Assembly: GCA_050259815.1 (NCBI GenBank)
Contig: JBLNBI010000065.1
Span: forward strand, 1 to 22,845
From: JAGTRP01 sp050259815
GTDB taxonomy: Bacteria; Pseudomonadota; Gammaproteobacteria; Burkholderiales; Rhodocyclaceae
DNA length: 22,845 nucleotides
Direction: 5' to 3'
The translations under genes and the position numbers were made by a program. Below, piece by piece: positions 7,501 through 15,118 of this stretch; positions within the stretch are counted from its first letter, which is position 1; every line of letters starts with the position of its first letter. The notes beneath the pieces were generated by a model that was not told where the DNA came from, made no database searches, and worked only from the letters and a program-made list of their open reading frames with translations.

Positions 7501-8087
7501 GCGAATTGGATCGACTCCACCGCCTGCTGCTGCGGCACCGCAACCTCGACGGCCTCGCACAAGGCTCCCCCGAGGCGCTGGATCGGCTGGCCGCCGCCTC
7601 CCGGGCCCTTTCTCCGCCCCGGGGACACCTCTCTCCATCCCGGGTTGCCAAAGGCGTCATGTCCTTTCGCATCGCCCAGCGGAATACGGCCTACCCGGAA
7701 CTGAAATACGCCTGCTACGGCCTCGCCCGCCCCGTGGATTGGGAAGGCCGCATCCTGCTGGCGGAGATGCCGCTCCTGACGGAACTCCTGTCCGCCGTCG
7801 CCGCCCTGGGCGCCCAGCCCCGCCATTTCTCCCAATGCTATCGCGGCCTATTGACCGCCTGGCTCGGCGTCATGCAAAGGGAAGTCGGATCGGAAGACGA
7901 TGACTATTTGGCCCCAGGCACGGCCAAACTGAAACGCTTTCTCCTGGACCACCGCGGGAACCTCGCCCGCCTCCCCCGCAAGCCCGGCTGGGCCGCCCTG
8001 GTGCTGGATTCGGGCCTGGAGAAGCTTGCCGAATTGAGCAGCGCCCTCCAGCCCCGCCCTACTTCCCGTCCTTCAACAACGCCTTGA
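7497..8087 (+). CDS. Short ZorC-like (EH_signature) protein, probably 3'-truncated
   Basis: The 196-residue product is the third gene of the coupled zorAB unit. In type I Zorya the gene at this place is zorC, an EH_signature protein usually of 500 or more residues. The visible sequence is consistent with the helical N-terminal part of such proteins: 'RHFSQCYRGLLTAWLG' near 117-132 followed by 'LKRFLLDHRGNLARL'. Identification rests mainly on position. The last nine residues (PTSRPSTTP) are encoded by DNA that is the antisense of the yajD 3' end, and the frame stops there by chance at 8085-8087. This suggests that the rest of zorC, and zorD behind it, were deleted. Whether the short product folds or works is unknown; a genuinely small accessory protein is the alternative. 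Confidence 0.6.
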   Translation: MSELDRLHRLLLRHRNLDGLAQGSPEALDRLAAASRALSPPRGHLSPSRVAKGVMSFRIAQRNTAYPELKYACYGLARPVDWEGRILLAEMPLLTELLSAVAALGAQPRHFSQCYRGLLTAWLGVMQREVGSEDDDYLAPGTAKLKRFLLDHRGNLARLPRKPGWAALVLDSGLEKLAELSSALQPRPTSRPSTTP

Positions 8088-8412
8088 GGTTGGAAAAGGG
8101 CGAATGGGTGGCCGCCTTGACCCGGTTGCTCGTATCCGTATTGCCCTGGGCGGCCTCGATCTGCTTCTGGTGCTCGTTATCGTGGCAATAGAGGCACAGC
8201 AACTCCCAGTTGCTGCCGTCCGGGGGATTGTTGTCGTGGTTGTGGTCCCGGTGATGCACCGTCAGCTCCCGCAGGTTGCTGTGGGTGAATTCCCGGGCAC
8301 AGCGGCCGCAAATCCAGGGGTAGATTTTCAGGGCCCGCTCCCGGTAACCCTTTTCCCGCTCGTCGCGGGCCTTCCGGGCATCCAGGACGATCTGGTCAAG
8401 ACGATTGCTCAT
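8059..8412 (-). CDS. yajD: YajD-family HNH nuclease-like protein
   Basis: The 117-residue protein matches the YajD family closely: 'GYRERALKIYPWICGRCAREF', 'NLRELTVHHRDHNHDNNPPDGSNWELLCLYCHDNEH' and a C-terminal 'NPFADLKALL'-like tail (here SPFSNLKALL). The HNH fold is visible as zinc-binding pairs CGRC and CLYC, with the HH of 'TVHHRDH' and the Asn/His of the later motif as catalytic candidates. YajD is common in proteobacterial genomes as a stand-alone gene, and its substrate is not established. Here it lies tail to tail with the zorC-like gene, overlapping it by 29 bases, and 32 bases downstream of a membrane-protein gene on its own strand. It is probably the old chromosomal neighbour next to which Zorya lay, not a Zorya effector. 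Confidence 0.85.
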   Translation of the reverse strand: MSNRLDQIVLDARKARDEREKGYRERALKIYPWICGRCAREFTHSNLRELTVHHRDHNHDNNPPDGSNWELLCLYCHDNEHQKQIEAAQGNTDTSNRVKAATHSPFSNLKALLKDGK

Positions 8413-8444
8413 GAACCGCTCCTCAAAAGGCCATTATCCCGCCC

Positions 8445-9494
8445 CTAGGCTGCGCTTTCCAGGGCCAGCCAGCGGCCTTCCCGCCGGGTGAAGAGCTGCG
8501 GGCTGATCAGGTGGCCGCCTCCCTGGCTGACCCGCTCGGCCACCCCCTTGAGAATCTCGATGCCCTGGGCCGACTGGCCGTCGCAGAAGGAACAGACATC
8601 CCGGGAAGGCATCGCCACCACCGGCGCGGTGGGCAGGTATTTCTTCAGGGCGCCCTCCCAGAGCTGGTCGAGGAGCACCAGGCTCGCCTCGAAATGGCCG
8701 TCCAGGATGAGGCCGAACGCGGACTGCTGGAGGGGCTGCAACTTCAGCTTGCGCTGGCCGCCGGTGAGCAGCCCGGCCAGGTTCTCCAGGCCGATGCGGT
8801 GCAGTTCCTGGACGGAAATGCCGGCCTCCCGCAGGTGGCCTTGGGTCACGTAGGTGAATCCTTCGCCTTCGTCGATGAAGTAGACCACCCCGAAGGCGCC
8901 CTTCGATGCCACGAAGATGGGCTGGTCATCGTCCGGAATTTCCACGCCCGCCCCGGTGATCCGGGCCTGAAGCTGCGTCCCCTCCGGCAGATCGGGCAGG
9001 CCGGCCATCTTCACGTGGGCGACGGCCCGCAGGACACGATCCCGGACATTGCCCTGGGCGGCGGGCTGCGGCGTAGGCGGCGCCTCGGCACGGGCCGCCG
9101 GCCGGGGTTGGGCGCTCTCCGGAGTACGGCTGCGGGTAGCGGCTGACGGTCGCTCGTCCTCCGGCGGCGCGGCAGGCTCGCTGTCGCCCTTCATCGCCTG
9201 GTTGGCCTTGAGCAGGAAGAAGCCAATCGGCACGATATTCCAGCCCGGCATGAGGACGAAGAGGATCCCGATCCACTTCAACACCACGCTGCCGCCCAGG
9301 GCTTCGCTGACCTTGGTGATCCCCACGGCGCCCCCCAGGAAGGCGACCACCCAGCAGATGATCCCGAAGCCCGCCCCTTTGCCGATGAGCAGCAGGGGCA
9401 TTGACAGGATCGCCCCGGCCAGCGCCGCCCACAGCAGGTTGCGCCCCTGCCGCAACTGCTCGATATCGAAGTCGTCGTCATGGATTCCAGCCAT
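8445..9494 (-). CDS. Membrane protein with DUF1444-like C-terminal domain, function unknown
   Basis: The 349-residue protein begins with a short acidic segment followed by three to four hydrophobic helices (about 20-38, 43-60 and 70-96). Next is a Pro/Ala/Arg-rich linker (about 103-148) and a soluble domain to the end. The soluble part, with 'SLVLLDQLWEGALKKYLPTAPVVAMPSRDVCSFCD' near 270-305, resembles DUF1444 (YtpQ-like) proteins, whose function is unknown. The match is from memory of the family pattern and is tentative. A GGGGAG ribosome binding site precedes the ATG. The gene lies 37 bases downstream of the deacetylase-caspase gene and 32 bases upstream of yajD on the same strand, so the three may be one operon. 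Confidence 0.7.
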   Translation of the reverse strand: MAGIHDDDFDIEQLRQGRNLLWAALAGAILSMPLLLIGKGAGFGIICWVVAFLGGAVGITKVSEALGGSVVLKWIGILFVLMPGWNIVPIGFFLLKANQAMKGDSEPAAPPEDERPSAATRSRTPESAQPRPAARAEAPPTPQPAAQGNVRDRVLRAVAHVKMAGLPDLPEGTQLQARITGAGVEIPDDDQPIFVASKGAFGVVYFIDEGEGFTYVTQGHLREAGISVQELHRIGLENLAGLLTGGQRKLKLQPLQQSAFGLILDGHFEASLVLLDQLWEGALKKYLPTAPVVAMPSRDVCSFCDGQSAQGIEILKGVAERVSQGGGHLISPQLFTRREGRWLALESAA

Positions 9495-9531
9495 TGCTCT
9501 CCCCTTCCCTCATTGATCGGTTGGCAGTCTC

Positions 9532-12237
9532 TCAGCCATTCCCCAACTGCTGCTTCGCATACCCGGCCCCCGGCCCGTTGGGCGCCAGTTCCAGGTAGGT
9601 CCCGTAGGCCTTCTTGGCCTTCTCCCCGTCCCCGGATTTGGCGTAGGCATCCCCCAGGTTGAGGTAGGCGATGGCCCGGGAGGGGTCCATGCGGACGGCG
9701 TTCTCGAACCAGCGGGCGGCTTCCTTGAACTTGTCCTGCCGGTAATAGACGAAGCCCAGGTTGTTGGCGGCCAGGGCGAAGTCGGGGCGCAGCTTCAAGG
9801 CCTCGGTGAATTGGCCTTCGGCCTCGGCATAGCGCTTTTCCCGGTAGAGCTGCAGGCCCCGGTCGTTGGCCCGCTGGGCCAGCTGCCGCTGGGAGCTAGG
9901 CACGGCGGCGGGCGGGGTGATCTTCTGCTCCTTACCCTGGAGGTCCTTCACCACCACGCTCGCCGGAGCGGCGGCCGGGGCCGGCTTGTCACCGGTGGCG
10001 GGGGCGGCAGGAGCCGGGCGGCCGGCGTCCAGCTTGGTGTTAAGGGCGATGGTCTCGGCCGGCAGCTGGCTGGTCTGGGCGCTCAGGAATTCGGCTTCCG
10101 CCGGCAGTTCGAAAATGAAGTCGCCGCCCTCCGACCCAGGCAGGCTGCCGAAGGCCGGGGTCTGCTGGGACACCGCCGCCACCGCCGGGGCCACGTAGGC
10201 GGCCAGTTCAGTGGCGGTGATGAGGCCGTCGCCGTTCAGGTCCGCCTTGCCGTTCATGCCCTGGAGGAGCGCCCAGGTGAAGACGGAATGGCCGTTGGGG
10301 CCGCCGTCCGCCACCAGCTGGTCGGCGCCGCCGGCGGTGAGCATCTGGCGGCCGACCCGCTTGGCGTTGTCCCTCAGGAAGTTGTTGGGCCCGGCCCCCC
10401 GGGTCAGCCCCAGGCCGCTGTAGCAGGCGTCCATGACGAACAGGGCATGCTTCGCGGTGACGCTCTCGGCGATGTTCTGGAGTTCGGTCATGGGAATGGC
10501 GTCGCTGGCGAACTGGTTGGGGTCCGAGTCCGCCGGGATGATGTAGCCCAGGTCCCGGCCGGAGCTGAGCTGGCGGGTGGCGCCGTGGCCGGCGAAGAAG
10601 ACGAAGAGCCGGTCGTTCTTCTTCATGCCGCTGTGGGTGAGCTTGTCGTGGAAGGCGGAGAGGATGCCGTTGCGGCTGGCGTCGCCGTTTTCCAGGGTGA
10701 TGACCCGCTCGGCGGCAAAGCCGAATTTCTGGATCAGGTTTTCCCGCACGGCCCGGGCGTCCCGCACCGCGTACTGGAGCTTGGGCCACTTGGCGTAATT
10801 GTCGATACCGATGACGATGGCCCAGGAATCGTTGTAGCCCCCGGCCGACGCGGCGGTGGGCGCCACCGGCACGGAAGCGCCCTTGGCGATGGTGAAGCCG
10901 TTGCCGTCCCAGCCGGCGAACTGGTAGCCCTCCGCCACCAACCGGTCCAGGATGGTGGGCAGAGCCTTGACGGTGCGCTCGTGGATGTCGTGGAAGAGGA
11001 TGATGCCCCGCCCTTCCGTGCCCACGGTGCGCAGCACCCGGTCGGCGATGGAGCTGGGCACCGGGTCGGCCCAGTCGAGGGAGTCGATGTTCCACATGAC
11101 CGAGCTCAGGTGGGCGCCCTCCAGAACCTGCAGTCCCTCGGCGTTGCGGGCCCCGTAGGGGAAGCGGAAGAGCTGGGAGCGGCGGGCGTCCACGGCCTTC
11201 AAGAGTTCGTCGGTGCCGAGGATTTCGGCCTTCAGGGCATCGCCGCTGCGCTTGGAGAGCTGGGCGTGGGTGAGGCTGTGGTTGGCGAGGACGTAGCCCT
11301 CGGCCAGGAGCTTGCGGCTCACCTGGGCCCCGCGTGAGAGCTTGGGCTTGCCGTCGTCGCCGATGGCCCCCAGGTTGCTCCCCACCTGGAAGAAGATGGC
11401 CGGGGCGCCGTATTGCTTGAGGATGGCGGCGATCTCGGCGGTATAGGTGCCGTGGGGGCCGTCGTCGAAGGTGAGCGCCAGGGTCTTGGGGGGCAGGTTG
11501 TGGCCGAAGACCTCGTCATCCCGGTCCTTGAGCTTCTCGGCCTTGGGGGGATAGGGCATCACCACCCCGTAGTCCTTGAGGATCTGCTCCCGGGTGTAGC
11601 GCTTCTTGAGGCTGGCCAGGTAATCCTCCCAGCGCTCCCGCTTCAGCTCGATGGCCCGGGTCTCGAAACGGCCGAAGACCTGGCGGATTTCCTTGTCGTA
11701 ATTGCGCTCGATCTCGGCCAGGGCGTCCAGGTCCTCGCTGACCCGCTTGTGGAGCTTGATGGCGGGCAGGGAGCCGTCCTTGGCTACCGCCGCCTGCAGG
11801 CAACGCAGCAGTTCCCGGAAGGCGAGGCGGTCGGCGTCGTAGAGGTCGCCGTTGCTCTCCACGTAATCCAGCAGGGTACCGAAGACCTCGAAGCGGCTGG
11901 CCGCCGTGGAGGCGGCCAGGGTCTCGAAATGTCCTTCCAGGTCCACGATGCGCTGGCGGTTCTCGTGGAAGAGTTCCTGGCCCACCCGGTTGGCAACTTC
12001 CCGGTCGGCGGGGCTCAGGGTCTTTTCATCGGCGAAAAGGACGATGATCTTGCGGTAGTCGGCCAGGATGTCCTGGAGGCCCGCCATGAGCTTGGGCAGA
12101 ACGGCCTCTTCCGGCCTGGGGACCGGCGCCTCGGCCACGGGAGCCGGCGGCGCCTCCCGCAAACCCAGGGCGACGCCCCCCGCCACTGCCACCCCGGCGG
12201 CCAGCGCCGCCACCATCAGCTTCCTGTTCATCCCCAT
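9532..12237 (-). CDS. Exported NodB deacetylase / caspase-like protease / EF-hand / TPR fusion protein
   Basis: This 901-residue protein has an N-terminal signal or anchor helix (about 6-25). A helical region (45-225) is followed by a polysaccharide deacetylase domain with all five NodB motifs: TFDDG (256-260), HSLTH (320-324), RFPYG (358-362), the DSLDW element (385-389) and LFHDIH (His416). A caspase-like (C14) domain follows (about 471-690), with the catalytic pair His551 in 'FAGHGA' and Cys605 in 'MDACYSG'. Inside it a canonical EF-hand loop, 'DLNGDGLITATE' (666-677), suggests calcium binding. After a Pro/Ala linker, three TPR units span about 785-890. Every catalytic residue expected of both enzymes is present. 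The deacetylase implies a peptidoglycan or glycan substrate in the envelope, and the caspase-like domain should cleave after Arg/Lys or a specific partner. A combined role is unknown. Confidence 0.85.
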   Translation of the reverse strand: MGMNRKLMVAALAAGVAVAGGVALGLREAPPAPVAEAPVPRPEEAVLPKLMAGLQDILADYRKIIVLFADEKTLSPADREVANRVGQELFHENRQRIVDLEGHFETLAASTAASRFEVFGTLLDYVESNGDLYDADRLAFRELLRCLQAAVAKDGSLPAIKLHKRVSEDLDALAEIERNYDKEIRQVFGRFETRAIELKRERWEDYLASLKKRYTREQILKDYGVVMPYPPKAEKLKDRDDEVFGHNLPPKTLALTFDDGPHGTYTAEIAAILKQYGAPAIFFQVGSNLGAIGDDGKPKLSRGAQVSRKLLAEGYVLANHSLTHAQLSKRSGDALKAEILGTDELLKAVDARRSQLFRFPYGARNAEGLQVLEGAHLSSVMWNIDSLDWADPVPSSIADRVLRTVGTEGRGIILFHDIHERTVKALPTILDRLVAEGYQFAGWDGNGFTIAKGASVPVAPTAASAGGYNDSWAIVIGIDNYAKWPKLQYAVRDARAVRENLIQKFGFAAERVITLENGDASRNGILSAFHDKLTHSGMKKNDRLFVFFAGHGATRQLSSGRDLGYIIPADSDPNQFASDAIPMTELQNIAESVTAKHALFVMDACYSGLGLTRGAGPNNFLRDNAKRVGRQMLTAGGADQLVADGGPNGHSVFTWALLQGMNGKADLNGDGLITATELAAYVAPAVAAVSQQTPAFGSLPGSEGGDFIFELPAEAEFLSAQTSQLPAETIALNTKLDAGRPAPAAPATGDKPAPAAAPASVVVKDLQGKEQKITPPAAVPSSQRQLAQRANDRGLQLYREKRYAEAEGQFTEALKLRPDFALAANNLGFVYYRQDKFKEAARWFENAVRMDPSRAIAYLNLGDAYAKSGDGEKAKKAYGTYLELAPNGPGAGYAKQQLGNG

Positions 12238-12242
12238 GTTCG

Positions 12243-12269
12243 TGCTGCCCCTGAATTATTTGGGCAGCA
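12243..12269 (-). promoter_or_regulatory. Hairpin overlapping the ribosome binding site of the deacetylase-caspase gene
   Basis: On the minus strand TGCTGCCC (12269-12262) pairs exactly with GGGCAGCA (12250-12243) around an 11-base AT-rich loop. The only Shine-Dalgarno-like run, AGGGG (12252-12248), enters the 3' arm, so in RNA it would be partly paired. The hairpin ends five bases before the ATG at 12237. This could limit translation, or the same palindrome could act as an operator in DNA. Confidence 0.4.
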
Positions 12270-12327
12270 TTGTGCCGGGCCGCCGGCCAGCCGGCAAACC
12301 CGGATGCATAGGACAGGCGATTAATTC

Positions 12328-13905
12328 CTAGTGGCTCGTCCCTTCCGACCGGGTGAGCTTGTTGAACAGGTTGTACTTCCCCACCGGCTTGTCCATGGGG
12401 ATGCGCTTCACTTCCTTCAAGGTGGCAGCATCGAAGACGATGATGGCACCGCCGTCGGCCTTGCGTTCCCACAGGCTCGCCAGGGCATAGCGGCCGTCCC
12501 GGGTGAATTCCACGTGGGCCAGGGTCTTGCCCGGATCGGGGCGGAGTTGGGCCACCACCTCCAGGCTGTCCTTGTCGATCACCTGCAGGGTGTCCCGGTG
12601 CTCCCGGCTCATCATGGAGTCGGTCCAGGCGTAGCGGCTCTTCTCGTGGCTGCGCATGAAGAAGCCCGGCCCCAGGGTCTTGATGTCCTTGACGGTCTTC
12701 CAGTTGCCGGTGTCGATGATGCTCACCACCCCGGCGTTGAGGTTGGGGGTGGCCATCACCGTCCGCCCCTGCCACAGCCAGGTGATCCCCGAGCCCAGGT
12801 GGGGCATGCCGGGGAGGTCGAGGTCGGCGATCTTGCGCCGCACGTCCAGGTTTACCACCTGGCCCCGCATCCCGCCCTGGCCTTCGCCCCGGGAGGCGCC
12901 CATGAGCTGGTCGTATTTCTGGTTGAAGAAGAAGTCGTCCAGGTAGTCTTCCAGGGGAATGCGCCGGGCGTTGAGGAAGCCGGGCTTGGCGATGCCCTCC
13001 CCCATCTTGTAGTCATGGACGTAGCCGTCGTAGATGGGCTCCGCCTTGGGGTCGTAGCTGATTTCCCAGGCTTCCTTCACGTCCTTCAGGGCGGCGACGA
13101 AGCTGTGGCGGGGACCGGTGTCGTAGATGGCGGACACCCGGGAGGTCTTGCCGGCCAGGTCGGCGGCGGGCAGGACCTTCACCGGCTTGAGGTCGGCGTC
13201 CAGGATCACGATGTTGTGGGGCAAGTAGTTGGCCACCGCCACGAACTTGCCGTCGCTGGAGACCGCCGCGTTGCGGGCGTTGATGCCGGCCCGCACCTCG
13301 GCCACCGGGGTGAGGTTCCACAGGTCGTACTTGGTGATCCAGCCGTCCCGGGAGGCGAAATAGACGAAGCGCCCATCCGGCGAGAACTTGGGCCCGCCGT
13401 GGAGCGCAAAGCGGGAGGCGAAGCGGTGGATGGGCTCCAGCTTGTCCCCGTCCAGGATGGAGACATGGTGATCGCCGCTCTCCACCACCACGAAGAGGTT
13501 CATGGGGTCGGCGTCGAAGCTGGGCTTGGCGGGCAGTTTGCCGGCATCGGCGTACTCCACCCGGGAGGCGGTGATTTCCTTCTCGCCCCAGGTGGGCAGG
13601 GGCGTCACCGGGGTATAGACCAGGGCCGCCAGGGCCTTGATCTCCTCGGCGGAGAGCTTGCCGCCGAAGGCCGGCATCTGGGTGGCGGGACGGCCTTCCC
13701 GGATGGCCTTTTCGGCTTCCGCCGGGCGCAGGCGGCCCAGGTTCTCGGGCAAGAGGGCGGGCCCCACCCGCCCCAGGCGGTCGGGACCGTGGCAGGCGGC
13801 GCAATGCTGCTGGAAGAGGGCGTCGGCCGGCTCGGCGGCGGATGCCGTGCCCGCCAGGGCCGCCAAGCTTGCAGCGGCGAGGGTGATCAGGGATTTCAGC
13901 TTCAT
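12328..13905 (-). CDS. nirN: NirN: c-type cytochrome / d1-domain protein of heme d1 synthesis
   Basis: The 525-residue protein has a Sec signal peptide (about 1-23), a cytochrome c domain with CAACH (Cys35, Cys38, His39), and an eight-bladed propeller d1-type domain to the C-terminus. It is the paralogue of NirS. NirN is the periplasmic enzyme that oxidises dihydro-heme d1 to heme d1 and hands it to NirS. The conserved histidines of 'GPRHSF' and 'GMPHLGSGI' in the propeller are present. The start was moved to the ATG at 13905 because it follows a strong AGGAGGT and overlaps the nirJ stop (ATGA); the longer open frame upstream is antisense-type sequence of nirJ. It is the last gene of the cluster. 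Confidence 0.9.
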   Translation of the reverse strand: MKLKSLITLAAASLAALAGTASAAEPADALFQQHCAACHGPDRLGRVGPALLPENLGRLRPAEAEKAIREGRPATQMPAFGGKLSAEEIKALAALVYTPVTPLPTWGEKEITASRVEYADAGKLPAKPSFDADPMNLFVVVESGDHHVSILDGDKLEPIHRFASRFALHGGPKFSPDGRFVYFASRDGWITKYDLWNLTPVAEVRAGINARNAAVSSDGKFVAVANYLPHNIVILDADLKPVKVLPAADLAGKTSRVSAIYDTGPRHSFVAALKDVKEAWEISYDPKAEPIYDGYVHDYKMGEGIAKPGFLNARRIPLEDYLDDFFFNQKYDQLMGASRGEGQGGMRGQVVNLDVRRKIADLDLPGMPHLGSGITWLWQGRTVMATPNLNAGVVSIIDTGNWKTVKDIKTLGPGFFMRSHEKSRYAWTDSMMSREHRDTLQVIDKDSLEVVAQLRPDPGKTLAHVEFTRDGRYALASLWERKADGGAIIVFDAATLKEVKRIPMDKPVGKYNLFNKLTRSEGTSH

Positions 13906-15038
13906 GCCACCTCCTCGTCGGCCAGGTAGCAGCCCGGGTCTTCGGCCCAGGCGTCGCCGGTCATCTGCTGGGCGCGGACCCGGGTGTTGCCGTTGCAGAC
14001 GCCGAGGTAGCGGCAGCTGCCGCAGCGCCCGCCCACCGCCCGGGGATGCTGCTTCAAGCCGGCCAGGAGGGGGTCGGAAACATCGCTCCAGATGTCCCCA
14101 AATGCGCGCTCCTTGACGTTGCCCAGGGTGTGGTGCCACCACATGGTGTCGGGATGGACGTTCCCCAGGTTGTCGATATTGGCCACATTGACGCCGGAAG
14201 CGTTGCCCCCCCACTGCCGCAGCTTGGCTTCCACATGATCGGCTGCCTCCGGGAAGCGGCGGCGCACCCAGTGCAGGAAATAGACGCCGTCCGCATCGTT
14301 GTTGCCGCTGGTGAATTCCTTCTGGAGGCCCCGCTGCCGGTAGTCCAGGCAGGTGTCAAAGAGGAGGTCCATGGCCTGGCGGGTGAGCTGGTGGCGGGCG
14401 TCGTCCTTGCGGTTCTTGTTGCCCCGGCCGGCGTAGTTGAGGTGGGAGAAGTAGAAGCGGTCGATGCCCTCCTCTTCCACCAGCCGCAGCAGGGCGGGCA
14501 GGTCCTGGGCGTTGTCCTGGGTCATGGTGTAGCGCACGCCGATCTTTAGCCCCTTGTCCCGGCACAGGCGGATGCCGTGCAGGGATTTGTCGAAGGCCCC
14601 TTCCAGGCGGCGGAATTTGTCGTGGGTCGCACCTATGCCGTCCAGGGAAACCCCCACGTAGTCGAAATCGCAGTCGGCAATGGCGCCGATATTGGATTCG
14701 TCGATCAGGGTGCCGTTGGAGGACAGCGCCACGTAGAAGCCCATGGCCTTGGCCCGCTTGGCAATGTCGAAGATATCCGGCCGCAGCAGGGGCTCGCCGC
14801 CGGAGAGGATGAGCACCGGCACCCGGAAGGCCTTGAGGTCGTCCATGACGGTGAACACCTGGGCCGTCTCCAGTTCCCCCGGGAAGCGGGTGTCGGCGGA
14901 AATGGAATAGCAATGCTTGCAGGTGAGATTGCAGCGCCGGATGAGGTTCCAGATGACCACCGGCCCCGGCGGGTTGCGGCGCGGGCCGGCCGGGGTGGGA
15001 TGGTCGATTTCGGCGATGAACTGGCTGATTCGGAACAT
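13902..15038 (-). CDS. nirJ: NirJ: radical SAM enzyme of heme d1 synthesis
   Basis: The 378-residue protein carries the radical SAM motif 'CNLTCKHCY' (Cys36, Cys40, Cys43), the 'GGEP' SAM-contact segment, and a C-terminal SPASM-like cysteine set (Cys339, Cys342, Cys348, Cys370) for an auxiliary iron-sulfur cluster. NirJ removes propionate side chains from 12,18-didecarboxysiroheme in the cytoplasm. The start MFRISQF at 15038 is preceded by a GGGGGG run; the open frame continues 23 codons upstream but those lie in promoter-like sequence. An 80-bp gap separates it from nirH and contains an FNR/Dnr-type site, so nirJ-nirN is probably its own transcription unit. Confidence 0.93.
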   Translation of the reverse strand: MFRISQFIAEIDHPTPAGPRRNPPGPVVIWNLIRRCNLTCKHCYSISADTRFPGELETAQVFTVMDDLKAFRVPVLILSGGEPLLRPDIFDIAKRAKAMGFYVALSSNGTLIDESNIGAIADCDFDYVGVSLDGIGATHDKFRRLEGAFDKSLHGIRLCRDKGLKIGVRYTMTQDNAQDLPALLRLVEEEGIDRFYFSHLNYAGRGNKNRKDDARHQLTRQAMDLLFDTCLDYRQRGLQKEFTSGNNDADGVYFLHWVRRRFPEAADHVEAKLRQWGGNASGVNVANIDNLGNVHPDTMWWHHTLGNVKERAFGDIWSDVSDPLLAGLKQHPRAVGGRCGSCRYLGVCNGNTRVRAQQMTGDAWAEDPGCYLADEEVA

Positions 15039-15089
15039 GGATGCCCCCCTTGATTCACTGGCGCCATGGTGCGCCGGCGGAGGCCGCCA

Positions 15090-15107
15090 ATCTTTAACCC
15101 GAATCAA
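15090..15107 (-). promoter_or_regulatory. FNR/Dnr-type site upstream of nirJ
   Basis: On the minus strand the site reads TTGAT-TCGG-GTTAA followed by AGAT, matching 8 of 10 defined bases of the FNR-family box TTGAT-N4-ATCAA. It shares the full pattern TTGAT-N6-TAAAGAT with the sites before nirS and nirC. Its box centre is about 62 bases upstream of the nirJ ATG, which would place a class II start site about 20 bases before the gene. Confidence 0.65.
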
Positions 15108-15118
15108 GCATTGGCGGG

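Noticed and set aside
8059..8412. HNH protein as the ZorE effector of a type II Zorya
   Set aside because: The sequence follows the widespread YajD family, is on the opposite strand, and overlaps the third gene tail to tail. The upstream order A-B-C is that of type I, not type II.
12271..12305. GCCGGC-rich repeats between the deacetylase-caspase gene and nirN as a terminator
   Set aside because: Overlapping GCCGGC palindromes can fold several ways with very small loops and no T run follows, so no terminator can be supported.
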